A stretch of DNA of 54,860 nt from Clostridiales bacterium (lineage in GTDB: Bacteria; Bacillota; Clostridia; Oscillospirales; Oscillospiraceae), in NCBI GenBank assembly GCA_021203185.1, contig JAJQBR010000127.1, positions 1-54,860 of the forward strand, given 5' to 3'. The notes under the pieces are model-generated. The model was not told the origin of the DNA. It did not search any database and saw nothing but the letters and a program-made list of their open reading frames with translations. Made by a program: the position numbers and the translations under genes. Below are positions 1 to 8,249 of this stretch, one piece after another. Position 1 is the first letter of the stretch. Each line of letters starts with the position of its first letter.

Positions 1-860
1 GACTTTCCCTCGCCGGGGGAGCAGCTGGTAAAGGCGAACACGTGGTTCTCCGCACCGCAGAACTCGATGTTAGCCCGCAGGGTACGGAAATCCTCCGCGC
101 TGCGGACGGAGCTGCGGGCCGTTCTCCAGGGTACGCTGATACCCTGCTCCTGGTTTTCGTACAGGATGGACCCCAATACGGTCAACCCCAACCGTTCCTC
201 GATGTCGTCAGCGGTGACGATGCGGTCAATGACCACATAGTGGACGCAGACGCCAACCGTCACAAGACAGCAGACCACAAACGCCGCCAGGACAGCGATG
301 AAAAGAGACGAGGTTTCCGGGTCTGTCGGCAGATTGGCCTCCTCGATGACGGTGATGCCCTCCACAGACATACCGTCCTCAATGGCGGAGATGGCGGTGG
401 TACGCAGATAAATGACCAGGTTTCTGGCAGTGATGGGGTCTTTGTCCTCCACAGAGATGCTCAAAATTCGGGTGTCGCTCTGGTTTTCCACAGTCAGCCG
501 CTTGCAAAACGCCTCGTAACTCTCATCCAGGCCGAAAAACGCAATGGTTTGCTCTACTACGGTGCGTCCCTGGATGATTTCAATGTAGTCGTTGGTCAGT
601 TGCTGTCCCACTTCCAGGTCAGAATAGGTGATGGTGTTCTCATCACTCTGGGGCAGGACATAGATCTTGGTTGTGGAGACATAATCGGGGCCGATCACAT
701 TCGCATAGAGCAAAAAGGAGGCCAACCCTGCCAGCACACCACACAACAGGACAAGGGGCAGCTTGTCCAGCAGCTCCATAAACAACGATTTGAAGTTGAT
801 GGAGAGATAGGTGGGGCGGAGCGCGAGATCCTGTCGTTCCGCTTCTTCCATTACGTTCAT
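1..860 (-). CDS. Wzz/BY-kinase polysaccharide co-polymerase (partial, C-terminus off the left edge)
   Basis: This reading frame was not in the ORF track because it runs off the window. Translated on the minus strand it begins MNVMEEAERQDLALRP after a clear AAAGGAG site. It has a first membrane segment near residues 34-54 (LPLVLLCGVLAGLASFLLY), a Wzz-like extracytoplasmic domain, a second membrane segment near 178-200 and then a cytoplasmic stretch ending ...TSCSPGEGK, the start of a BY-kinase Walker A motif, where the window stops. Known family role: Wzz-type co-polymerases set chain length, and the fused or partner tyrosine kinase cycles with the phosphatase encoded upstream (7512-8249). I infer one fused polypeptide because SAEDFRTLRANIEF, typical of the kinase N-terminus, follows the second membrane segment directly. 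It is the last visible gene of the capsule operon. Confidence 0.85.
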   Translation of the reverse strand, partial: MNVMEEAERQDLALRPTYLSINFKSLFMELLDKLPLVLLCGVLAGLASFLLYANVIGPDYVSTTKIYVLPQSDENTITYSDLEVGQQLTNDYIEIIQGRTVVEQTIAFFGLDESYEAFCKRLTVENQSDTRILSISVEDKDPITARNLVIYLRTTAISAIEDGMSVEGITVIEEANLPTDPETSSLFIAVLAAFVVCCLVTVGVCVHYVVIDRIVTADDIEERLGLTVLGSILYENQEQGISVPWRTARSSVRSAEDFRTLRANIEFCGAENHVFAFTSCSPGEGK

Positions 861-874
861 TCCAATACTCCTTT

Positions 875-968
875 GCCGTCAAGCGGTACTTCTGCTGTCA
901 GGCAGCACTTCCGGGGCTTTGCCCCTCCCTGCGAAGCTGCGCTTCTCCCTGCGGGGCTTTGCCCCTTT
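875..968. repeat. GC-rich hairpin mosaic (partial copy)
   Basis: This gap between the ligase stop and the Wzz start is a string of short palindromic modules (ccgtcaagcgg, gctgtcaggcagc, ccggggctttgcccc, a gaagctgcgcttc unit). The same modules recur at 13965-14205, 16046-16199 and 17806-18000. It is a partial member of that dispersed family and lacks the GGTTATC-type end. Confidence 0.6.
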
Positions 969-979
969 CTGTGCTTTCC

Positions 980-2401
980 CTATGCGCGCTTGATTTTGCC
1001 GATGGCGGTTTTCTCAAACGGCGTATCCCGGAACTCCAGAAAATGAATCTGTTTGTAGGAGGGAAGGGCGTCGTTCTGTTCCTCCAGGAAGTCCTCCACC
1101 GCTTTCCGTGCGGACGCGGTGTTCTCCGTGGGAAAGATTTCCGCGCAAAGGAAGTTGTTTTTCTCCTTGACAAGGGCCTCTTCCACAAAGGGACATTCCC
1201 GCAGCATCGCTTCCAACCCCTCCGGGCTGACGTTCTCCCCGTTGGACAGGATAATCAGGTTTTTCTTCCTCCCGGTCAGATAATAGTGGCCGTTTTCATT
1301 CACCCGGCTCAGGTCGCCGGTGTGATACCAGCCGTCGGTCAGCACGGCGGCGGTGGCCTCTGGGTCGTTGTAATACCCCATCATAACGGTGTCGCCCCGC
1401 AGGAGCAGCTCGCCATCCTCGATTTTGGCCTCCAGAACCTCGTCAATGGGGCCGAGGCAGGAGGGATCGTCTAAATCCACCGGGTGGATAATGCCGTGTC
1501 CGCCCGTTTCCGAGGCGGAATAGACGTGCCAAAGCTCGATGTTGTGTTCCGCGAAGATTTGCGCCGCATCCTCCGGGAATTTGGCGCCGCCGCAGAATAG
1601 CATCCGCAGCTTCCCCAGTGGGTTTTTTCCCGGCTTCGCCGCACGCAGCCGCTGGGCCAGAAGTTCCATCATCTCCGGCACGACGAACATATATTCCGGC
1701 TCCCCGGCCCGGAGATACCGCATCGTATATTTTGGGCTTTTCCCAATGAAGTTGGTGGAGCCGCGGGGGAGGAAATCCGCCGCCACGCTGAAGCCGGCCA
1801 GATGGTGGTAGGGCATGACGGTCAACCCAGTCTCAAAGGAGCGGTACGGCTTGACCATCGTCCAAAAATCGACCAGCAGCGCCTTGACGGACAGCATGAC
1901 CGCTTTCGCGTCCCCTGTGGTGCCGGAGGTGAACAGGATGCAGCCCAGCGTCTCCGGGTCCCTCGCGGGGATGGGAACCCCGGAGGCCGGGACGGCGGTC
2001 TTGACCATCGGCACTGCGCGGAGGCCCTCCTCTGTCGGCACTTTTCGGAGCGCCGCTTCATCGCCTACCACCGTAAAGGTGTCCGTCTTTTTGCAGTATT
2101 CAGCGACCTCCCGGGGGTTCAAATCCAGGCTGAGCAGGATTGGCACCGCGCCGGCCTCCAGCAGCGCATAAAAGGAGAGCAGCCAGAGGTAAGAGTTTTC
2201 CCCCATCAGGCCGATATGCTGGTTTGCGTAGCCGCTGCGCACAAAGTCCTCAGCCTGGGCCGCCAGGTCGCTGAAAAACGTCTCTGCGGAAACCGATACG
2301 ACCTGGGAATCTTCCATATACTTGAATACGGGCAGCCCGGTCTCGGCATATTTTTCTTTTGAACGTTGAAAAAACTCATGAAACGTGGTTGGAACAGACA
2401 T
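980..2401 (-). CDS. class I adenylate-forming acyl ligase (acyl-AMP / acyl-ACP ligase-like)
   Basis: The protein is 473 aa with an AGGAG site before the ATG. ANL-superfamily motifs appear in order: FTSGTTGDAKAVML (phosphate loop, near residue 157), YSASETGG (A5-type motif, near 295), GWYHTGDL, GRKKNLII at the C-domain hinge and a C-terminal catalytic lysine in FEKTAIGKIKR. The family activates a carboxylic acid as acyl-AMP and passes it to a phosphopantetheine thiol. An acyl carrier protein two genes upstream in the same operon suggests that ACP, rather than free CoA, is the acceptor. By analogy with DltA it would charge the carrier for acylation of the surface polysaccharide. The acyl substrate cannot be read from sequence. 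An ordinary acyl-CoA synthetase is the alternative. Confidence 0.85.
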   Translation of the reverse strand: MSVPTTFHEFFQRSKEKYAETGLPVFKYMEDSQVVSVSAETFFSDLAAQAEDFVRSGYANQHIGLMGENSYLWLLSFYALLEAGAVPILLSLDLNPREVAEYCKKTDTFTVVGDEAALRKVPTEEGLRAVPMVKTAVPASGVPIPARDPETLGCILFTSGTTGDAKAVMLSVKALLVDFWTMVKPYRSFETGLTVMPYHHLAGFSVAADFLPRGSTNFIGKSPKYTMRYLRAGEPEYMFVVPEMMELLAQRLRAAKPGKNPLGKLRMLFCGGAKFPEDAAQIFAEHNIELWHVYSASETGGHGIIHPVDLDDPSCLGPIDEVLEAKIEDGELLLRGDTVMMGYYNDPEATAAVLTDGWYHTGDLSRVNENGHYYLTGRKKNLIILSNGENVSPEGLEAMLRECPFVEEALVKEKNNFLCAEIFPTENTASARKAVEDFLEEQNDALPSYKQIHFLEFRDTPFEKTAIGKIKRA

Positions 2402-2453
2402 TTTTGTTCTCCTTCCTGCTAAAACGAGGGTGGTTTGCCTCTTGCGGTCTGCC

Positions 2454-3380
2454 TTACTTGACGTAAGTGTTCAGAAAAGCGTCGCAGACGGGAATCAGAG
2501 AGCCGTTTTGCACACTGTGGGTCATGCCGACGATTCGTTCGTACTGCACCTCGACACCGGCCTCCAACAGCGCATCGTAAAAAAGATCCGATATGGTCAT
2601 AGGCACTGTGGCATCCTCTGTGCCGTGGACAATCAGGACGGGCATCATGTCGCTGCTGATGTTGTACATCACGTCAAATTTGTGAATCTCCGTGATGATG
2701 TCGGAGTCCTCCGTCCCATCGACCACCTCCGGGTGTTCGATGAAGTAGGTCAGGATTTCCCCTTCGCTATAATAGAGTAGGTGTTCCAGGTTGGTGGGGC
2801 CAAAGATGTCGATGGCCGCAGTGATGGTGAACGCATACTGCTCCGGGTCCGCCGTATACTCCTCCGCGAAGCGCAGAGCCAGCTGCGCCCCCGCCGAATC
2901 GCCCAGGACGACGACGTTGGAGGGGTCGATTTCATAGGTTTCCGCGTTGGCGACCAGGTAGGAGACAGCGTCGCTGACACACTCCACTTCCCCCATCAGC
3001 GTGGTGTCCGGGTACAGGTCGTAGTCGATGGTGGCCACCACATACCCCTCCGCCGAGAAGGTGTAGAGGAAGGAGTTCAGCTCCGAGCGCTGGCCGGAGG
3101 TCCAGCTTCCGCCGTGGACGCAGACCATCAGCGGCTTTGCCTCGCCGGTCTGCTGATACGCCACGTCCATATAGCAGTTGGTATCCTTCTCACCGGGCCG
3201 ATAACAGACATCCTCCGCCGCTGTCACATCGTCCCCGTAGGCAGTGCGAATTTCGATATCCGATGCGTCCGTTTTGGCAGTACGGGGCCAGAGAAGGAAC
3301 ACAGCCGCAACCACACAACAGAGCGCGGCGACCCCTGCCAGGGCGAACAGCCAAACGCGCTTTTGCTTGATACGTTCCAT
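2454..3380 (-). CDS. membrane-anchored alpha/beta-hydrolase (carboxylesterase-like)
   Basis: The product is 308 aa from the ATG at 3380; the track's TTG at 3386 would add two residues. A basic N-terminus is followed by one membrane segment (VWLFALAGVAALCCVVAAVFLLW), so the catalytic domain is probably extracytoplasmic. It carries the oxyanion motif VHGGSW, the nucleophile elbow GDSAGA, an acid in HGTEDATVPM and a catalytic histidine in GMTHSVQNG, as in the hormone-sensitive-lipase/BD-FAE group. The start lies six bases after the ACP stop, so translation is probably coupled. Placed between an ACP and an acyl ligase, it may remove or transfer acyl groups on the polysaccharide outside the membrane, a role like DltD. 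That role is inferred from position. Confidence 0.85.
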   Translation of the reverse strand: MERIKQKRVWLFALAGVAALCCVVAAVFLLWPRTAKTDASDIEIRTAYGDDVTAAEDVCYRPGEKDTNCYMDVAYQQTGEAKPLMVCVHGGSWTSGQRSELNSFLYTFSAEGYVVATIDYDLYPDTTLMGEVECVSDAVSYLVANAETYEIDPSNVVVLGDSAGAQLALRFAEEYTADPEQYAFTITAAIDIFGPTNLEHLLYYSEGEILTYFIEHPEVVDGTEDSDIITEIHKFDVMYNISSDMMPVLIVHGTEDATVPMTISDLFYDALLEAGVEVQYERIVGMTHSVQNGSLIPVCDAFLNTYVK

Positions 3381-3386
3381 CGGCAA

Positions 3387-3632
3387 TCACACCAGCTTGC
3401 TCAGGATGAACTGCTGCAAGTCCCCCACGGTCACGATTTTGGAGAGCTTCCGGGTGGGGATGCGCACGTCAAATTCCTCCTCCAGGTCGGAGATCAGCGC
3501 CAGAATCGCCAGGGAACTCATGCCCAGATCCTCCAGCAGTTTGGATTCCGGAGTGATTTCGGTTCCCTCGGCGAAATCGAAGGAATCGCGGACGATTTCT
3601 ACTACTTTGTCGTTAAATTCAGCTACAGTCAT
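3387..3632 (-). CDS. dedicated acyl carrier protein
   Basis: The product is 81 aa, the normal ACP length, acidic and with a GAGGT ribosome site. The phosphopantetheine site reads DLGMSSLAI in place of the usual D-S-L; Ser40 is the expected attachment residue, with the preceding Asp replaced by Ser. The helix-II sequence LISDLEEEFDVRIP is typical of carrier proteins. It is clustered with an acyl ligase, an esterase and a membrane acyltransferase inside a capsule operon, not with fatty-acid genes. I therefore read it as a dedicated carrier for acyl decoration, comparable to DltC. No phosphopantetheinyl transferase is encoded in the window, so modification would rely on a housekeeping enzyme. 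Confidence 0.9.
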   Translation of the reverse strand: MTVAEFNDKVVEIVRDSFDFAEGTEITPESKLLEDLGMSSLAILALISDLEEEFDVRIPTRKLSKIVTVGDLQQFILSKLV

Positions 3633-3733
3633 TTTGGATACCTCGTTTCTGCGTACAACTGTGGGAGCGAACGTCGCCCAAAGGCAAAGGGCTGCGGATG
3701 CACCCTTCGCCGGGAAGGGAATCTATAGAGGAT

Positions 3734-4822
3734 CTACAGTTCAATGGTCACTTTTTTCCTGCCGCGTCTGCGGAACTTCCGCAGCAGTTCCCGTCCCGTC
3801 TGGAGACCCGCAAAGACGACTGCGATAAACGCGGTGCGGGCCGCAAACATCAGCACCGTCTGGAGGAAGATGCTGTTGGGGAACCATTCCAGAAATTTGT
3901 AATTGGGCAGGATGACTTTTTCAAAAGCGTGGATGCAGATGATCCAGATGTTGTTCATCCCGATGGCGGCGAAGAAGCGGTTGCCAGCGGTATCAATGGT
4001 TCTGGCGGTGAGCCAGTCAAAGAAGAACAGCAGGAGAACGCTCAGGCAGGAGAGACCGAGGACATCCAGCAGGCCGCCGTTTAACTCGCCCCGAATCAGG
4101 TCGGTATGGCTGCGCAAAAAGGTGTTCAGGCTCAGGGCTGCGAGAATCAGCAGCGGAACCAGCGGCAGCTTTTTGTCCAGCAGGTGTTCTTCCCGGATCA
4201 GGTTGCCCAGGGCCACCCAGCCGGTGGCCATCAGGCCGATGTGGACGACAAAGGGCCACACCGAGGAGAACCGCATCATGCAGTAGCCCAGCAGCGTGCA
4301 GGCCAGGGAGAGGCCATAGGTGAGCCGCCGGTCTTTCAGGTGGGCCAGGCAGTTGAACAGGCAGCGGGCCTCAAAGAGCGCCAACAGGAACCACAAAATG
4401 CTGACGCTCTCAACCGGGATGCCGAACAGCGTACCGCCCCCCTCGACGTTCAGCCCCAAGGCGTAGGTCAGAAGGTATTCTCCCCCGTGTTCCCAAAACG
4501 AACGGCGGCGCACAAAGGAGAGGATCAGCTTTGCCAGCAGCACCGCCGCCGCCGTAATGTAGTAGGGCTTCAGCAGGGTGCGAAAGTGGAAGGAAAGCGC
4601 TTTTCTGGCGGGCGACGGGGTGAACCCGTAGCCGCTGAGCAGGAAAAAGAGTACCATGTAGGCGGAGCCGAGGACAGAAAACCACCCGTAAAACACGAAG
4701 TTGGAATAGAAATAATCGCTGTTAAAGGAAATGGTGTGGACTAAGATCACCATGATCATTCCATACCCGTAAATTGCGTTGAAATAACCCAGACCTCTCT
4801 GTGTCTGACGATGTTCCGACAT
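3734..4822 (-). CDS. acyltransferase-3 family membrane protein
   Basis: The product is 362 aa and mostly hydrophobic, with about ten predicted membrane segments. The N-terminal stretch contains YGMIMVILVHTISF, matching the conserved histidine region in TM1 of acyltransferase-3 (OafA/WecH/NodX-like) proteins, followed by FFLLSGYGF. Known members move acyl groups, usually from acyl-CoA, onto sugars at the membrane. The start follows the flippase stop by three bases with a GGAGG site, so the two are tightly co-translated. In this operon it probably acylates the capsule repeat unit. Whether it takes the acyl group from the neighbouring ACP is an inference from context. Confidence 0.85.
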   Translation of the reverse strand: MSEHRQTQRGLGYFNAIYGYGMIMVILVHTISFNSDYFYSNFVFYGWFSVLGSAYMVLFFLLSGYGFTPSPARKALSFHFRTLLKPYYITAAAVLLAKLILSFVRRRSFWEHGGEYLLTYALGLNVEGGGTLFGIPVESVSILWFLLALFEARCLFNCLAHLKDRRLTYGLSLACTLLGYCMMRFSSVWPFVVHIGLMATGWVALGNLIREEHLLDKKLPLVPLLILAALSLNTFLRSHTDLIRGELNGGLLDVLGLSCLSVLLLFFFDWLTARTIDTAGNRFFAAIGMNNIWIICIHAFEKVILPNYKFLEWFPNSIFLQTVLMFAARTAFIAVVFAGLQTGRELLRKFRRRGRKKVTIEL

Positions 4823-4825
4823 TGG

Positions 4826-6277
4826 TTATTCCTCCCCAGTTCCGTTTTTGAGCAGGGCCAGCAGCGGCTTTCTTTTCCAAATCCCTACCAGTCCCGCCAG
4901 CAAAAACACCACATACCGCACATATCCCAGCCGGTAGAGGGCCATCATGGCAAAGCAGCCCAAAATCACTGCCGCAGTCAGGACGGCGAGCTTCTTTTCC
5001 GCGAACACGGTTTCCGCTACCTCGTGGCGGCGGCAGGCCCGCTTCATCACAAGAAAGTGGAGCAGGGTCAGCAGCGCATAGCTCACCAGCGTCGTCCACC
5101 CGGCGGCCAGGAAGCCGAACAGGGGAATGAAGATGGCGTTGAGTACCAGATTGGCCCCCGCGCTGATAATAGAAACCGCCGGAATCAGCCGGGTCTCCCC
5201 GTAAAACATCTCTACATTAGCGAAGAGCATATACAGAAACACGAAAAAGACGCTTGCCGCCACCGGCGGGATGACCCAAATGGCGCTCTGGTATTCCCCG
5301 GTGGCCAGCAGCGCCACCAGGTCAGGGGCGAACGCCGTCATCAGGAGAACCACCACGCCCAGCATCAGGCAAATCAACGTGGACTGCTTCCGAATGTCGG
5401 CATAGTCGCTGACCTTGAGCTTTTTGTACATCCACGGGTTGTAGGAGCCGTTGATGGCGGACACCAGCAGCAGGGTCAGCGTGGCGGCGGAGTAGGCCAC
5501 CGAGTAAATGGCGGTGCTGCCCGTCCCCTCGTAGTAGTTAATCATAATGCGGTCCGCCTGGTTCAGCACCGTCTGGGACAGGTAGTAGAAAATGAGCGGC
5601 AGATTGAACCGCAGGGCGAACTTCCAGTAAGTCGCATCAAAGAACTTCCCGCCCTTTTTCAGCAGGTAAACGTACAGCGCCGCCCCCAATACACCCTGCA
5701 CCGCTACGGTGGCGATGATGCGGGCCTCTGCCTTGTAGGGGGTACACAGCACCGCCACAACCGCGATGACAGGCGAGACGATGGTGCTGGCGACGGTGAC
5801 GGCCACCGGCGCACGATAGCGGAAGTCGAACCGCTCCCGGTTGGTCCAGAGGTACAGCGGGGGGTTGAAGAAAATCTCCACGAACATCAGCCCCATCAGC
5901 AGGGAAGAGAGGCCGATGAACTGGTCGATCCACTGCCGGAACAGCAGGTACACCGCCAGCCACCCCAGGGTCATAACCGAAATCAGCCCTGCGATGGAGG
6001 AAACGTACCCGTCCTTGTCCTCCTCGTACCGAATCAGGCCGTTGTTCAGTCCCTCATAGGGCAGCTTCAGCGAGGTGAGTACCACCAGCAGCTCGAACCA
6101 GGTCTGGTAGACGCTGTAGACGCCGTACTCCTGGGTGGTCAGCAGCCGGGTGAAGATGGGAACGGTGATAAACGCGGTACCCCGCTGGAGAAAGTTGCAG
6201 ATGGTAAAATAGATGGAAGTTTTTTTTGCGTCTGACAGCCGCCGGTAGGCGGTTTTCAGGGTGTCAGGCCACTTCAT
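4826..6277 (-). CDS. Wzx-type oligosaccharide flippase
   Basis: I start at the ATG at 6277 (MKWPDTLKTAYRRL), preceded by GGAAGAGGGG. The track's extra 15 residues lie inside the upstream gene. The product is 483 aa with 12-14 membrane segments and the MATE/MOP-type opening YFTICNFLQRGTAFITVPIFTRLLT found in polysaccharide flippases. The family flips undecaprenyl-linked repeat units outward for polymerisation. The start overlaps the end of the polymerase frame by 14 bases. Confidence 0.9.
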   Translation of the reverse strand: MKWPDTLKTAYRRLSDAKKTSIYFTICNFLQRGTAFITVPIFTRLLTTQEYGVYSVYQTWFELLVVLTSLKLPYEGLNNGLIRYEEDKDGYVSSIAGLISVMTLGWLAVYLLFRQWIDQFIGLSSLLMGLMFVEIFFNPPLYLWTNRERFDFRYRAPVAVTVASTIVSPVIAVVAVLCTPYKAEARIIATVAVQGVLGAALYVYLLKKGGKFFDATYWKFALRFNLPLIFYYLSQTVLNQADRIMINYYEGTGSTAIYSVAYSAATLTLLLVSAINGSYNPWMYKKLKVSDYADIRKQSTLICLMLGVVVLLMTAFAPDLVALLATGEYQSAIWVIPPVAASVFFVFLYMLFANVEMFYGETRLIPAVSIISAGANLVLNAIFIPLFGFLAAGWTTLVSYALLTLLHFLVMKRACRRHEVAETVFAEKKLAVLTAAVILGCFAMMALYRLGYVRYVVFLLAGLVGIWKRKPLLALLKNGTGEE

Positions 6278-7498
6278 AGGCAGGCCCCTCTTCCGATAAC
6301 ACAACGCCAATCCAGAAGCCAAAATAGACGCCGAAGGTGTTGGTAAACGCGGATTCGCCCGTGCTGGAGATTATCAGGTAGATAAAGCACACCAGCGCGG
6401 CGGCGTAGGCGAAGGCGTTGACCAGCCGCAGCCGGGAAAGCCGCCAGAAAATAGCGACCAGCGCCGCGCAGTAGAAAACGGCCCCCAAAATACCCGTCTC
6501 GCCCATCAGATAGGGCCAGAAGGAATCGGAAATAAAGGAGTGGTACGCCTCCGAGATGCCCCAGACGTGGTTGATGTGGTAAAGTTCATAGACTCTGGAA
6601 TATGGCTCAGCGGAAAAGGCGGAGCCGAAGGAAGCAAAGCCGGTCCCCAAAGGGAAATAGTCCCGGACGATTTGGAGCGCCGTGCTGCTCAGCGCTGACC
6701 GGGCAGACTCGTTTTGCAGCGTGACATAATAGTACAGGATGGTGCGGATGCCCAGCAGCAGCCCCCCTGCGCCCAGCATCCCCCACGTCAGAGGACCGAA
6801 GGCGCGGCGGCGTTGACAGATGATTAAAAAGGCGAACACCATAAAGAACACGGCGCAAATCGCCTTGAAACGCAGGGTGCAGACCATAATGGCCCACAGC
6901 GGCAGCAGGCGCAGCAGCACCCTGTCCCCCAAAAACTCGTACATACGGAAGTAAATGGCGCAGAGAAAGCACATGACCGCAGCGCAATAGGTATAGGCGG
7001 AGTAAAACAGCTTCACGGCGCGCAGCCCCGAACGGATGTCCCCCGGAAAGATGTGCAACACCAGATCCGCCAGAAACAGCAGCGTCAGGCAGGCCGTCAC
7101 CACATCCATCAGGCGGATGAGCGCGGCATATCGCTCCGCTTTGTTCCGGTGCATGGTCAGCAGGTAGCCCACGGCGATGGCCGCCGGAAATTTCAGCCAC
7201 ACCAGGATGTCGGAGAGGACATTGGACAGGGGCTGCGAACCGTTCAGCAGGGTGGAAACGCCCCCGTCAGCAGGAACAGCAGCAGCAGCAGCAAAATGAC
7301 AAGGGTGTTGGTCTGAAACCGAAAGCTGAACTGGGTCTGGCAGAGTTCCAGAAAAAACAGAACCACCACGCTCAGCGCCACCAGCTCCTCCAAAGCCCGG
7401 AACGGGCCAATCAGGGTTTGCAGGAGATCCTGAACGCAAAACAGGACAATCAGGCCGCAGAGCAGAATGTCTGGATTTTTTGACTTTTGAGGTAACAT
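6264..7498 (-). pseudogene. Wzy/O-antigen-ligase-like polymerase with a one-base frameshift
   Basis: Two overlapping frames share one gene. The ATG at 7498 (MLPQKSKNPDILLC) has an AAAGGA site at proper spacing and encodes good membrane helices, but stops at 7244. The long track ORF starts at a GTG only two bases from that ribosome site, and its first 80 residues are non-membrane nonsense before it becomes a convincing multi-span polymerase (SFWPYLMGETGILGAVFY near the C-terminus). Adding one G to the G5 run at 7261-7265 (minus strand) joins them as ...FLLTGGVSTLLNG..., a continuous 411-aa protein. The gene is therefore inactive in this read, phase-variable, or affected by a sequencing error. 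A (CAG)5 triplet run lies next to the G tract. Confidence 0.8.
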
Positions 7499-7511
7499 TT
7501 CTCACGGTCCT

Positions 7512-8249
7512 TTATGGCTCTCGGAAAATAACGCCCGGATTTTCCACCAACAGCCTCCAGGCGTATTCCTCGGAACAGCGCCGCAGAAGATAGTCCGCGC
7601 ACGCCTGATAGGAGGCGGGACGCTGGGCGGTGTGGTGGCAGTCGGTCCCTAAAATGTCAATCAGTGTCCCCCGCAGCAGCCGCCGGGCGGCGGCGCGCTC
7701 TACCGGCGGCGCAGGCGGCCCGGCGATGCTGCCCGTGTTCACCTGAACCCAGCCGCCTGCCTCCTTCAACTGCCGAACCAGGCCGGGCCGCGCCTGGATG
7801 CAGGCGTATCGCTCCACGTGGGCCACCAGAGGCCGGTAGCGGTTGGCGGTCAGAATGTCCATTGCCCGGAGCATTTTGGGAAAGGGGACGTCGGGCGCAA
7901 ACTCCAACAGCACGAAGCGGTTCCGCAGGGGGCGGCAGAGATCCTCCGCCAGTGCGCGGATCAGTTCTCCGCTATAAAACACTTCGCTGCCGGGCAGAAT
8001 CCGCAAGTCCAGGCCGAGTTGCCTCGTCAGGGCCTGCACCGCCTCCAACTGCTGCCAGTACCGCTCCGGCGGATACTGCCACAGCCGGGGGCGGTAATGG
8101 GAGGTGGCGAAGATGACGCGGATCCCCTCTCCATACGCCTGCCGCAGCAGGGCCTCCGCCTCAGCCATGGTTTGGGGGCCGTCGTCCAGGCCGGGGAGGA
8201 TGTGCGCGTGAAAGTCAATCAGCCCGGACAGCGGCTCTTTACCGCTCAT
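7512..8249 (-). CDS. CpsB/YwqE-type PHP protein-tyrosine phosphatase
   Basis: I use the internal ATG at 8249 (MSGKEPLSGLIDFHAH), which overlaps the upstream stop by 11 bases. The product is 245 aa, the usual length. PHP metal-binding motifs are visible: DFHAHILPGLDDG at the N-terminus, TSHY, a mid-protein LLEF, HVERY and GTDCHH near the end. The known role is manganese-dependent dephosphorylation of the tyrosine-rich tail of the BY-kinase, controlling capsule assembly. That fits the Wzz/BY-kinase gene at the left edge. Confidence 0.9.
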   Translation of the reverse strand: MSGKEPLSGLIDFHAHILPGLDDGPQTMAEAEALLRQAYGEGIRVIFATSHYRPRLWQYPPERYWQQLEAVQALTRQLGLDLRILPGSEVFYSGELIRALAEDLCRPLRNRFVLLEFAPDVPFPKMLRAMDILTANRYRPLVAHVERYACIQARPGLVRQLKEAGGWVQVNTGSIAGPPAPPVERAAARRLLRGTLIDILGTDCHHTAQRPASYQACADYLLRRCSEEYAWRLLVENPGVIFREP

